From: Macrotrachela quadricornifera
Lineage: Eukaryota; Rotifera; Eurotatoria; Philodinida; Philodinidae
DNA: 64,000 bases
Assembly: GCA_022393335.1 (NCBI GenBank)
Contig: JAJEKB010020276.1
Span: 676,811 to 740,810 of the forward strand
Direction of reading: 5' to 3'
The stretch's first letter is position 1, and each line of letters starts with the position of its first letter. The notes beneath the pieces were generated by a model. It ran no database searches. It had not been told where the DNA came from and saw only the letters and a list, made by a program, of their open reading frames with translations. Positions 38,201-49,560 of this stretch are shown here, piece after piece. The translations under genes were made by a program, and so were the position numbers.

Positions 38201-41200
38201 TTTACTAAGCACAAGTTTATCCAGCTGCAGCGCTCCTATTCGGTAATCACGGCAATAATAAAGCATCATTTAGACTCTGTAGAATATTGAATATTCTTGA
38301 GAAATATCCTTCTTGCATTAGTTATCTGCCAATCAGATTGTTTCGCATTGTTTTGCCATGAAAAAGAAACATTTATCCATATATATAAAGAAGAAAGTTT
38401 GTCTGTTTGTTCTTCATGCATTTGGACACGGTACGAGCTAGCGTCACCAAACTTTCCATGGTGCATCCCCAGGCCCGGAGGAAAGTCATAGCGGGGTCAC
38501 CCACCGAGGGTGTGAGTTTGGGTTTGGGTGAGGGGTGTGGGTGGAATCTCACCCAGACACTATTGTCTTAACTAACACTACCAAACTTTCCGCGGTGGTT
38601 TTGTGAGTCCAGTGGTGGTTTTATAGAGTGCTGTTATCATTAATAGGAGTACTATGAAAGTGTTTGGGTGAAATTTCACTCAAATTATATGGCAATGAAA
38701 TTTGCACGAATTTTTTCTGTAATTTAACGAAGTTTGTTGTGATTCTAAGATGAATCATTTTGTATCGGTGATTCTTTGGTTAAAATGTGTAATTGGAATG
38801 CTTCTAATAGGTTATAAGAGAAAGAAAATGTATACGGGTGTTTCCTTGATTCACAACTATGGTGGATCCATTAGTTTTCTATGACTCACAGAAACAACGT
38901 ATTTGTTGTTTTTCTTGATTCACAACGATGATATATCTATATATTTAAAGAAGAACGTGTGTCTGTTCGCTATGAATTCAGTCCGTGTAATGGCTAGCGT
39001 CACAAAAGTTTCCACAATATTTCCTTAGCTTCTGAGGAAAGTCATCTTGAAGCTGGAACCACCAAACGGGGTGCGTGGAAGGGACTGGGTGAAGTTTCAT
39101 CGTGATCAATACAGATCGAGATTCCGATGAGTCTGTTAGCTGTGTATTTAGTCATCGTGAAAGATTGCGTCACGGAACTATCCGCATCAGTTCCTTGAGT
39201 GCGCTAAAGAAAGAAAGGCGTGCGTGAAACTTCATCCAGGTAGTAGGAGACTGTGATTTTATTCACTTTCTAATCAAATGACGCAGTTCAATGGAATTTT
39301 GAGAGTGATTGTATCCAAAGTGGATGGGAGTGAGAATGTCAGTTTGAGCCCGATGAGAAGAGTCCTGTTGAAGTTGCCTGATGCACGGCGGGAAAAGCTT
39401 TGTGAAACATGCCCCACGCACGGCAGGAAAAGCTCTATGAAACATAACCCACGCACGGTGAGAAAAGATCTGTAAAAGATACTCTGCGCATGGTGGGAAA
39501 TGTTCTATGAAATATATCCCACGCACGGTGAGAAATGCTCTGTGTAACATACCCCACGCACGGGGAGAAAAGCTGTGTAGCAGAGGTTCCAGGTACGATG
39601 AAAAAAGCCCTATGAAATAGGTATCACGCACGGCCAGAAGAGTTCTATGGCGAATACCTAACGCATAGCAGGAACAATCCTGTTAAAGATGCCTCATGCA
39701 TAGCGATAAAAGTCCTGTCATAGAAGTTTCAGGGGTGACGGGAAAATTTCCGTTGCAGATGGCTCAGCCACAGCGGAGAATAGTTCTGTAAACGACATGT
39801 TATGTACAACAGAAAAAGTTGGATGGAAGATGCAAAACTTTAACCAGATTCTCTTTGCAGTGGGTACCTCCTCTAGTACACTTATAATTAATATTCACAT
39901 ATCATATAACTTTTGATGATAGGCGCATTTAGTTATAACACCAATTTCTCGCTGAAATCTTAAGAATCGAAAAAATCAGTAGAATAGATTTCGCCAGGCT
40001 CAGATTTTTGTCAAATTTAAGGTAGATTGTCTGCTATACTTCTCCGAAATCGGAGAATATTGCCTAGTGTGGTCTCTAAAATCTGAGAAAATCACCTAAT
40101 GATCCTGCAAATTTGTAGAAAGTTGACACTATCACAATTTTCAATTTCGGAGAAAGCTTTAATTAAAATTTTTCAGAGCAGGGGGATCCCCCGCCGCTCG
40201 CGCCGTCCCTGCTCTAAACAAATTTTAACAATTAAATAATTAAAGTTTCGAAACTGAATAATTTTTTAATACAAATTCTACATGTTATGTGAAAATATTT
40301 AATAATAATTTTCGTTTTAGAACAACAACAAGAATTAGACAATGATGATCGTGATGACTCTTACAATATTACTACCAATTCTAATCATACATATAAAAAT
40401 GACATCAATCCTTTAACATTTGAACTTTTTCGATCTAAACTTATTACTTCAATTAACAATGACAAAATATTAGCTGATACTATAAATAATATTATTGTTC
40501 ATTCATATTCCAAAGATCTTGTAAGTACATCATGTGCGATGATTGAAAATAATTTTGAATATAATCGCGTTGAACATCAACAAACAGTGGAATTTATCTC
40601 ACGGTGGATATCACTTATCGATCACGACGATGATCGTCAATTTAATGAAGATGATACTCAAAAAAATCTATGGTTTCTTGCTCATATTTATACAACATTT
40701 GAATATGAACAAACTGATCTTCTTTCGATGTATACAGCATGTCGTATTATTCATCGTCTTGAATCGACACAATCACCATTTACTAATTTGTTTGATAAAC
40801 AATCTAATGATCGTTCTGATCTTCGAGAAATATTTTTTCGTTCTATTTTTGATAAATTATGGTCAAATCTTTGTCAATCATCTATTAATAAAGAAAATTA
40901 TCAAAAATGGATTTATACATATACATTTATTTCAAAATATTATCCATCTGAAAAAGTTCTCGGACGTATGCAACTCAAAGAAATAAAATGTCAAATTGAA
41001 TTAATGAATTTAATTTATCTAATATTTTTAAATGAAAAAATTCATGAGCCACAAAAAATAGTAGAAAATTTACTAATGAAAATCGAATTAAATTCAAGAT
41101 CTGATTGTTTAGATTTATTACCAAAGATTATTGAAATAATTCGAGAAGAAAATCTTGATAATTCAACATGGATGATAGATATACAACAATGGATTATATC

Positions 41201-44200
41201 AATTTATAAATCATCTACACAATTAACAGAAAAAACACTTCAATCTTTATTTATTTATTTAAATCAACCGACAACTTATCTTTCATTATCAATAAAACAA
41301 TTTTTATTTGATCAATTAATTGAATTATTATTAAATATGAAACAAGATACAGAATCAAAAAATGATTTATGGGATCGTTTTAGTCTTATTCCATTTCTCA
41401 TTGAATGTGTTTCAAATGTTGATGATTATCAAATTCCTTTTCATTCATCGATTAAAACCAATGATCAAAATGAAACAATACAAATTATTCTATTTGATCT
41501 TTATTTTTTTCATCTTCGTGCTTTACTAAAATATCAAAACATTACAATTACATTTTTAAATAAAGGTATGTTACTTAAATTATCAAAAATAGATACAGAA
41601 GAAAAGAAAAATCTGGCTGAAAATTTATTCAAACAATTAAAAAATTATTTTCTTTCGATTGTCATTGCTTTATTAATAATTGATATTGAATCAAATCAAA
41701 ATGATGAAGATGAAATTCTCAAAGCATTATCAACCTTAATGCAAGATCTTTTGTCTATTGATTCAACAACCGAAGATCTTCCGAATAATCTTAAACTTTT
41801 TCTTTCAACAATTATATCAAAACGTTCTTGGAATTATTTATTCAATTTTTTACTATCTGAAAAATTACAAATTATTAATAAAGATTGGACACTAATTCTT
41901 TATCGATTACTTCATTTAAATGAAATTGGTAATCAAAATTGCAATTTACAATTATCACATCAAATACAATTTACTTTTTCAATGAATGGAAATAAATATT
42001 CGATATTTCCAAATCTTCATCAATCATATGAAACATTACGAACAATGATAAAAACATCGATTCAAAATTATACTGATGAGGAATCATGGAAAGAATTCAT
42101 TTCTTGGATAAACAATGAAGTAGACTGTGAATCTTCAGATATAAATAAAAATCAATTAAAATCTATGTTACTTTTAAATATTTATTATGATTATTATTGT
42201 ATTAATCAATTAGAATCAGTTCAATCATTGATTGAAATTCTTCATGAAGCTTCATTCTTTTCTGAAGATGAATTAATTGTATTTCGTGCTATAGTATATC
42301 CTGAACAATACATTGTTGGTTATAATTCTTCTGATGATATTAATTCAATACATAAACTTATTAAAATGGATTGTAAAACGAAATTTGAATTATCATTACG
42401 TCATTTATTAATTAATTTAATGGCAATGATTTTATTAAGTGGCCGTCAATCATTTCTTTGGACACTTGCATTCAATCCATTATCTCTAGAAGGCACATAT
42501 GGTAAGTTTCGTTTCATATGATGAGTATTTGAAATTCTATCATTGTTCATATACAGGTTTTGGATCGACTTCTCGATCAATGATTGAACGAAATGGTGTT
42601 CATTACGATTGTGGATGTATTATTTCTGAAGATGGTGCTCTTTTACGATCTGTCGATTTCGAAGATGATCGTGGACTTAGTGTTCCAGCTGTGTATGTGG
42701 CTATTTTTTCTACATTTGGTGCATTGGTTTGTTGAATTCAAAATTTTTTCTCTTGTTTTTGTAATTTTTTTTCCTTCTTGAAAGGCTTGGCATTTATTAT
42801 TATGTGATAAAGGAGCTGAAAATTTGTATGGTCAAATTTTATCACCATGGACAATTAATACTACTACTGATGAAAGCATATTGAATGAAACTTGTCATTT
42901 TGTTTATGCTCGATTATTATCAACATTTCATTTCTTATCTGTTCATTTAAATCATGAAGATGCTTGTCTTTTATTAACTCGTTGTTTTGAAAAGATGGCT
43001 CATTTAACTGAAAGTAAACAAGAATGGATTCAACCAGTGTATACAAGACTTGATAAAAAACAAAATGCTGAAGAAATGTTTGAAAAAGATATATTCTATA
43101 ATGTATTTGATAAATTAGTCGATTATAAAGCTGATATTAATCAAAGAATTCTTCAATCGCAAATTCAAATTAATCTTCAAGAATTTATTGATCGAATACC
43201 ATTAATTGTTGAATTTCAACATTTTCAAATAGCATTTTATCATTCTAAAACAGAATTTTCATCAAATTTTCGACTTTTACGATTTATATTAGATTCTTTT
43301 AATATTTTAAAAGTAACAAAATATATTATTCCACTTACACGATTTTATATTCTTTTACATCAAACATATACACAATTAATTAAAACCGATGAATTATGTA
43401 AAATTTCTTTAAAAGAATTATATGAACGTGCTGAAACATATTCTAATCAAATCTATAATTCATTTGATCAAAATGAAAAAGAAAATCATCGATTTATTAT
43501 TGAAGATGGTATTAATGCAATTAATGATTATCATAACTTTTCTCATGGATTTATTCAACCAGGTGTTTGTAATCAAACTCAACAATTTATAAAAATTGAT
43601 TTTAATACATCAGTTAATTATTTATTAACAACTAATAATTCCGATGAAGGAAATATTATCATGAGAATACTTGAGTAAGATATTTATAAACTAAAAACAA
43701 AAAGATTTTTTTTTTCTCTTTATTTTAGTATTCTAATTAATCATCATAATCATATTTTGAAATTATTGTTAAAAGAAATGAATACAAATGAAAAGTATAA
43801 CAATAGTATTTTAAAATTTTTAGTAAATGATATAACTTCAAAAGAAATTTCAATTTTACAAATAATTAGTTATGATAGTGGAATTATTTCATTAGATGAA
43901 CAAGATTGTAAATGGATTGAAAGATTATGTCAAGCAAATATTATTATTGGTAATGAAGAAGATGCTTTTATTAATATTAATTCATCATTTACATTTGATT
44001 TTGAATATATTCAATCTCAAATTATTCGAATTTATTTACTCTTTGCTCGAATTAATCATAATGGTATTATTCAAACATATCAATGTTATATCGAACAATT
44101 ACCAAATAATTTAACAATAATAGATAATGAAAATTTAGATTTAGATGAAAAATATATGTTATTATTTAATGATGAAGAATTAAAATATGAATATAATTAT

Positions 44201-47088
44201 CTAAAAAGTCTATCTTTAGATAATCTTTATAATTCATATATATTATTAAAACAAATTGCATCAATATTAAAAACATCTTTAAAAGATGTAGATCAATCAA
44301 ATACTCTTCTCGATTTTCTTCGTTTAACTGATCGAGATAATGATATTCTAGAACGAATAGAAGAATATAAAATTCGAAATTTTTCTTTGTGTTATTTTAA
44401 TCATATTATTCAACTTTATGCACAATCAATCAATGGATTTGAACATTTATTTACCGATGTATCACCTCTACGTCGAATACCCATTGATGATCAATTAAAT
44501 GCTGAATTAATTCAACAACTTAACGAAAATATTTTACATAAAAATTATGATAATGATATTGAAAAATTTCAAATAATGAATGAAACAATAACAACATTTC
44601 TTAATGATTTAAAAAAGTCTAAAGATTTAATATTACGACAATCTTCACAATCTTTTGTAGAAACTTGTCATCATTTAGGTATAGATAATCCTATTTTGAA
44701 ATGGATATCAAAAGGAATTCGTTGTGGAAATTATGTATCATTAAATATTCATTTAATTCAATTACGAAGAATGCTTCAAGAAGCAAAAGTTAATGTCGAA
44801 GAAAAAACAATCAGATTATGGCAAGAACAAACAGAATCTGAAGAAAATGATTCTCAAACACATTCATATCCAAATGATTCAGATGAAATTTCGGAAACTG
44901 AAGAAACAAATGATAATAAAAGTATTCCATCTTCACCATCTCTTACAAGACAAAATTCAAATGATCCACCATATTCACGTTCATCATCACAACAACAAGA
45001 AACATTTGAATCGGAATCTTTAGTATATGATTCATTATATCAACTTGATATGAAATTAGTATCATATTCATCATCTACATTTCTACAAAATTTACATGAG
45101 TATCGAACAGAACACAGTGCAGAAACTACAACTGCAAGTAATGCACTGAAGTTCATAGTTATTCTTCCAGATGAGAAATCGACCTCGATAACATTCATGT
45201 GTAAAATAGATAAATCTCAAGCACGTCTAAAGAAAATCTTCGATGATCAGAAGTACGATTATAATAAATTTGCATTAATTGATAAAAATGATATGTTTGT
45301 CGATCTGAACATAGATAATTTTCTTCCGTTACGAACATCACCTGTTGAATATCGTATCGTACAAAGAGAAATGTTAATTTGTGTTACATTTCATTTTCGT
45401 TCATCAAAAATCGAATATCTTTCAACGGCTACAAACCAAACAGAAACTATAATAAAACATTTCATTAATAATATTCAATTAAATGATATAACTGACGACA
45501 CATATCTTTATTTCTGTGATCAATACGGAGCATCTATAGAAAATGTTTCGGTGAAAAATTTCTATGATAAGAATGAGAAATCTGTTAATATTATAGTAAA
45601 AGAAAAGACATCCGTAAATAATAATCTATGTGAAATAAATCTAACAAGCAAAGAAGGTAATTGAAGATATTATCTCATAATCAATACATAGTTCTTTCTT
45701 TAGATTTGAATCCATTAACAATCTTTTTCGATTCGGAATCAACATGGCTTCATATTGAACATTGGTTGAAAGACTTTACTCAACGAAATAATCTTTCTGT
45801 TAATGATTATGCTTTCTTATCATCAAAACATAGAATAATATTTGAAAAATCTGAACCAATTGGTTCAACTCTTGATGAAAATCAATCAAATCTAATCGAT
45901 GTTATTAATCAACAAATGGTCACTTCCATAACTATTTCATATGAAAATAAAAGAGAAAACTTACAAGTCTTAACATCGATGAAAGTCATTCAATTATTGA
46001 AAGACAAAAATCTTCAACAAAAATTAGATATAATTGATAATGTATTGATGAATAATCCCATGATGATTTTAGAAAAAGAAAATGAATGTTTGACTCTGTC
46101 TGAAGAACAAATGCAACAAACTATTGAAACATATTCGTCAACAATGAATAATTCTCTTCATTTTCGATTATTTATACCAACATCCATCATAATAGATCAT
46201 AATGAAGAAAATATTTCATTAGTTTTGCAAACGCGGAATATTACTATTCGTGAAATATTACAAATGATTGATAAACCAATGATGGTCCATCGTTGCTTAG
46301 CTTTGAAAGAAGCGAAAAGAGTTTTAAATGAAAATGAAATTCTTTCAAATTTAAGTGAAAGCGAATTTCTTTTAGTTGAGAAAAAAGATGTATGTCACGT
46401 TTGTATTCAGTCGTCAGAAATGAGTATTAATCAAAGTTTTATCAATCATGCAACAATTGCCGATCTATGTAAAGAAGAAGAAAAGATCAATCTGGAAACG
46501 CAATATGTAAAGTATTCAGATGAAATTATTGTATCGAAAGAAACTCCACTGAGCTATTTTCAATCAAAAACACCAATATGTTTTTCCATGACTGAAAATA
46601 ATTTACCTATTCGTGTTACAGTGAAGAGCGATCACCAACAAAAATCAATCACATTTTATTGTGATTCTTCGACTAATATAGAAAGTCTCTGTTCCCTTTC
46701 TTGTGATTTCATGTGTGTAATCAAGGACACTGCTGGATTATCATTACCTGATGGAACAACGCTCGATGAGGAAATGTCTTTGACAGATATCGATGAGGCA
46801 ATAACAGAGTTTGAATTTCAATTGATTGCTTCACCTTGTCTATCCTGTTCTATTACATGTTCAAATCATACAATAGTATTGCCTTGTCAATCAGATCAAC
46901 CATTAGCAACATTCATTAGTAAAATATTTCAACAACTTTCGATTCCATCTGATCAAATGGAAACGTACAAATTGTTTGCTTTAAATACAGAAGAAATAGA
47001 AATTGATTTTGATTTATCAATTAAAGATATAGAAGAATTATTTTCTTCATCATCACCTTGGATTATTGCCATTGAACAAACAAAATAA
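23915..47088 (+). CDS. Giant RNF213 (mysterin)-like AAA protein, 15 exons, RING-less, with ubiquitin-like C-terminal array
   Basis: RNF213 is a cytosolic dynein-like AAA ATPase and ubiquitin ligase that coats microbes and lipid droplets in animals. Exons by GT-AG and phase: 23915-25793, 25948-27603, 27763-28233, 28283-29287, 29345-31525, 32290-32615, 32667-32739, 32799-33010, 33060-34790, 35916-36966, 40321-42501, 42557-42726, 42785-43674, 43729-45656, 45704-47088. They sum to 17,139 nt, an exact multiple of three: 5,712 residues without an internal stop. Walker A motifs: GTAGIGKT (about 1666), GETGVGKT (2030), GAPGQSKT (2528); Walker B FFDEVNTSSCLGLFKE (D2265) and VVFLDEAS (D2606). Human RNF213 is about 5,200 residues. 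I see no RING or RZ zinc finger. Start uncertain: the frame is open back to 23879 and an upstream exon may exist. Confidence 0.8.
29345..31525 (+). CDS. RNF213-like gene, exon 5: AAA modules with second Walker A and Walker B
   Basis: Residues about 1671-2398. Begins with the Lys and Thr of the first Walker A. The second Walker A EGETGVGKTFLL is at 30418-30453, and its Walker B region ELVVFFDEVNTSSCLGLFKE (about 31108-31167) is the part most diagnostic of RNF213: the DEVNTSSCLGLFKE string is, to my knowledge, a family hallmark. A sensor-1-like FFTAAINPARPPE follows. Both Asp-Glu and Lys are intact, so ATP binding and hydrolysis are plausible. An acidic insert (GSDDNDNDSS) lies near 29840. Confidence 0.82.
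31878..32239. mobile_element. Foldback element in intron 5 of the RNF213-like gene
   Basis: The two halves are inverted: GTATACCACCGTATTTTGCC (from about 31932) is matched by GGCAAAATATGGTGGTATAC (about 32165-32184), with outer ends CCCAGGTCGA and TCGATCTGGG. Many CGATCGTAT and GTATACGG strings recur inside. At 362 bp it explains most of the 764-bp intron, compared with about 50 bp for the neighbouring introns. No coding. Confidence 0.72.
32290..34790 (+). CDS. RNF213-like gene, exons 6-9: next AAA module with third Walker A
   Basis: Residues about 2398-3178. Four exons separated by introns of 51, 59 and 49 bp. The third Walker A CIIGAPGQSKTLSF is again split by an intron (after GAPG, 32739/32799). 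Walker B VVFLDEASLPDEN begins exon 9, followed by the sensor-like stretch VSFIAIANKSLDAANANR (about 33145-33200) expected for RNF213 AAA4. The rest of exon 9 is helical AAA lid and linker. Intact catalytic residues suggest an active ATPase. Confidence 0.82.
34791..35915. other. Intron 9 of the RNF213-like gene, enlarged
   Basis: Donor GTAAGT at 34791 and acceptor TTTTAG ending 35915 join in phase 0. The 1.1-kb intron contains the large hairpin 35336-35453 and an open frame (35568-35888) with GAPIESLKPRTC but no recognised family; this frame might be a captured gene fragment. Confidence 0.6.
35336..35453. repeat. Long hairpin of GGTATAGGAG-type repeats
   Basis: The left arm is a run of short purine-rich units (TATAGGGAGTATAGG, GGAGGTATAGAGGTATAGG) and the right arm is the inverse (CCTATACCTC, CTCCCTATACCTCC) around a TCGC centre. 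Arms are about 55 bp. It could form a strong stem in DNA or in pre-mRNA, since it lies within an intron. Confidence 0.75.
35916..42501 (+). CDS. RNF213-like gene, exons 10-11: E3-shell-like helical region, no RING
   Basis: Residues about 3179-4256, from two exons (35916-36966, 40321-42501) split by a 3.35-kb intron. Exon 10 carries FLHNWDFYFFDTCAPG, and exon 11 carries FEYEQTDLLSMYTACRI and later LLSGRQSFLWTLAFNPLSL, strings whose counterparts flank the E3 module of animal RNF213. Cysteines are scattered singly: I find no CX2C pairs and no C3HC4 spacing, so a RING is absent from the inferred coding sequence. The rest is alpha-helical. Exon 11 is open from 40323 without a stop, and the first in-frame ATG within it (40539) is not taken as a start because the splice phase fits. 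Confidence 0.72.
39355..39800. repeat. Minisatellite, about 35-bp unit
   Basis: Units of the form CCACGCACGGTGAGAAAAGC followed by TCTATGAAACATA repeat about a dozen times with growing divergence to the right. Starts of ACGCACGG-type motifs near 39416, 39451, 39485, 39521 and 39556 give 34-36-bp spacing. Repeats are contiguous without unique spacers, so this is not a CRISPR array. Confidence 0.8.
40175..40216. repeat. GC-rich 42-bp hairpin
   Basis: AGAGCAGGG and CCCTGCTCT bracket a GC-rich core including GGGGGATCCCCC and CCGCCGCTCGCGCCG, in surroundings that are mostly A and T. It may be two abutted ends of a DNA transposon (CAGAGCAGGG-type TIRs) left after deletion of the body. Confidence 0.6.
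42557..45145 (+). CDS. RNF213-like gene, exons 12-14 (first part): C-terminal helical region and acidic linker
   Basis: Residues about 4256-5081. Introns of 55, 58 and 54 bp. Where vertebrate RNF213 carries the RZ zinc finger after its LAFSP-type motif, this protein has VHYDCGCIISEDGALLRSVD, which lacks the CPNGHPC and CPVCGAPIGG signature of an RZ finger. Then follow helical stretches (WHLLLCDKGAENL, HLNHEDACLLLTRCFEKM) typical of the C-terminal region. About residues 4977-5042 are a Ser/Glu/Asn/Gln-rich linker (ISETEETNDNK, PPYSRSSSQQQ), probably flexible. Confidence 0.7.
45146..47088 (+). CDS. RNF213-like gene, exons 14-15: array of about eight ubiquitin-like modules
   Basis: Residues about 5082-5712. 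The sequence repeats a pattern of about 75-90 residues: a hydrophobic beta-hairpin, a Thr/Ser then amphipathic helix, a short hydrophobic strand, an LxDxxTL-type turn and a final hydrophobic strand, which is the beta-grasp pattern. Likely module starts: LKFIVILPDE, MLICVTFHFR, LCEINLTSKE, VTSITISYEN, LHFRLFIPTS, VCHVCIQSSE, LPIRVTVKSD and CLSCSITCSN. Identity between modules is low. Module 7 has the ubiquitin-like LSLPDGTTLDEEMSLTDI turn. The end is EQTK, not Gly-Gly, so no conjugation is expected. The 47-bp intron 14 (45657-45703) splits module 3, and removing it restores the pattern. Ubiquitin-like fold is an inference. Confidence 0.62.
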
Positions 47089-47094
47089 TAATAA

Positions 47095-47838
47095 ATAAAT
47101 AAATTGTTTTTTTTTAAATATTTTAATCATGATTTATAAATAAATTTTCATTCATTTATTTGTATTGATTGTATTATTATTGATCATTTCTTTAGTCAAG
47201 TACATCAATGAGAAGTTCGATAATGAATATAATTTGAAATATATATCACCATATGACGTCTTCTTAACTACATATGTTTCAACTTTTCTTGTTTTAAATA
47301 ATGAAACCATAAACCAGTATTTAGTTGGAAATTACTAACGAACAGTAATATGTATTCCATGAAAAAAGGAAACAAGTAACACTCATCACTACAACTTGCT
47401 TAACCCTCGACTGAATTCTATTTACCATTATCTCTTACTGGTCACTGGATTCTCCTCTGATAACTATACTTGATACACATACACATATACACGGGTTGCT
47501 ATTGACAGTTATTCTATAAAATCCAGTCTTTAAACTTTCTGTTAAGACTTTCATATGGAAACGTGGAGCATAGGTTGGAGTCGGTCACCGTTTTCTCTGC
47601 TTCACTCCACTCTTAACTTCTCGGTTTTTTTATATAATGTCAGCATGGACCAATGTGACACCGCATTGTCTTATTTGAAATATCATTCACAGGCGATATA
47701 ACAACCAAAGCGAATTTAAAAACATAGCGACTAGTCGTTCGTCGACGTCCCTACGAGACGTCACTCACGGCTATCTGCTTCCATACTGAAGTCTATTTTC
47801 ACATAATTTTATTGTCTTGTGCTCAAAACCACGCTCAT
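47095..47838. other. Intergenic region downstream of the RNF213-like gene
   Basis: A/T-rich 3' flank with AATAAATAAATAAATTG directly after the stop, suitable for polyadenylation. No further gene seen. Confidence 0.45.
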
Positions 47839-47927
47839 TAACATAGGGAAAGTTAGCAGCGGATTCGAGTAATCCTTGTGGACATTCGCTCCCAAAGCTG
47901 TGCAAACATTGTAGTTGCTTGTGCATG

Positions 47928-48360
47928 ATGCAGAATTTAATTCTGCATCGAATGGTGTAATTTCAGAGGGGAGTCATTGGCCAAAAAAAAAGGATTTGGG
48001 CGAAAATACTTGGTTTTGGGGTTTTTAGCTAGTGATCCTTGCTGACTTTCGCTTCTGAAGCTGTGCAAATGTTTTAAATGGTTGTGCAAGATGCAGAATT
48101 TAATTCTGCATTGAATAATGTAATTTAAGGGAGGGGCCATCGGCCAAAACATAGGGGTTTGGGGCAAAATACTTGGTTTTTGGAGGATTTTAGCTAGTAA
48201 TCCTTGCTGATATTCGCTCCTAAAGCTGTGGTATTGTTTGAATTGATTGTGCTGGATGGAGAATTGAATTCTGCATCGAATGGTGTAGTTTGTGAAGGAG
48301 ATCGTCGCCGAAAAAATGTGGATTTAGGCCGAAATACTAATCCTGTACGTTCCTGCAGCG
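47928..48360. repeat. Tandem copies of a 163-bp unit
   Basis: ATGCAGAATTTAATTCTGCAT occurs at 47928 and 48091 and, diverged, at about 48255, spaced 163-164 bp. Each is followed by GGTGTAATTT, GGCCAAAA, ACTTGGTTTT and TAGCTAGTAATCCTTGCTGA blocks. This is the subterminal part of the 2.7-kb element. Confidence 0.78.
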
Positions 48361-49560
48361 AGCATTCCTTTGTGATATTTGCTCGCAAACTTATATTGGA
48401 ATATGAAAGATATTGGACAAGAACAAATCAGTAGATAATTTGTCTTCTGATATGATATGACATGCGTAGAAGTGTGCTTGAAATAGTGTCAACTGAAGAA
48501 GAAAATTATGCATAAATATGTTCAATGAATACACCAAATATTTATTGTGATAGATTTAAAGTACATTTAGATATTTGCAGATAATTTTATTTTTAGGAAA
48601 AGTAGTGAATTATTACATTTAAATAAACGAAGAAAAGTTTCCGCAAAAAATAATTATGTGTTATTAACGAAAAGGAGAAACAAATGCACTCGAAGGAAAA
48701 GTAATAAATGATATTGGTGATAACAAAACAACCGTGTTTTATGTTACATATAGCGTACAATAAAAATTTCTATGTTATTTTCTTATGACGAATATTGCTA
48801 CATTGTTAAAACATAGATTGCGATATGTATTTGTAGAATACCAATGTGAATAGAGCAACCTTGAGGTTGCAAATCACCGAAGCAATAATAAGTTTTATTG
48901 TTCAATTTGATAAATGCAATAAAATATCCACCTATGTTTCTGATGCGAGCAGAAAGACAATACCCGAAGGAAAAACAGATCGAAATTGCTTTTGTTTCAG
49001 AATATTTCAATCAACTCACTCGTATTCACCAATATATAAAGGGTGCGGCAAATTTGTCATTATTGATGGGCTATTTTCAGCATTGACAACAACGAATGGC
49101 GGGGTATAAACAAATCGTGTTGTGTCAACTATTCGAAGTGCCTGACATATGTAATGTGTTCTAAAATTTAAAAATGGTTTGTTGGAAAATTAGAAAAATC
49201 TTACTTCAGACGAGCGACATTGGTTTCTATATCAATAACCGGAGATCGTTCGTCGATCATGTAGTTGGCCGGATAATTAAGTGACTCAATGGGACCGAAA
49301 TTCTCACCTCATAGACGTTCACTGATACCAGAAAAATCTTGTATGAAGTTTAAGAACTTCTTCTCAGTTTCCAAGTACCTATTTTAACAGTATAATTGGG
49401 ATTAATAAATCTTCACTAGTACTGATGCCTTGCGACAAAATAATTAAATGTACAATCCTCGAATTCCCATCGTCTATTTACAATAATCGTGATATATTAA
49501 TTACATCAACAGCTACTGGAAACTGAGCAGCTATCGACTATTCTAAGGTCGATTAAGAAC

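Larger units (their letters stand above)
36967..40320. other. Intron 10 of the RNF213-like gene, 3.35 kb, repeat-filled
   Basis: Donor GTAAAA at 36967 and acceptor TTTTAG ending 40320. It holds diverged repeats of about 200-550 bp spacing starting TATATAAAGAAGAAAGTTTGTCTGTT (about 38382, 38940 and a partial one near 39140), the 35-bp minisatellite at 39355-39800 and the GC hairpin at 40175-40216. If a RING exon had existed here I cannot see it. Confidence 0.6.

Noticed and set aside
39355..39800. CRISPR-like array
   Set aside because: The units are contiguous and degenerate with no unique spacers, and the setting is a eukaryotic intron.
45661..47088. Separate gene starting at 45661
   Set aside because: Its apparent TTG start lies inside a 47-bp GT-AG intron; splicing makes it exon 15 of the giant gene.
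48846..49109. Overlapping short frames inside the 2.7-kb element
   Set aside because: Two frames compete over the same bases, and neither has a recognisable motif.
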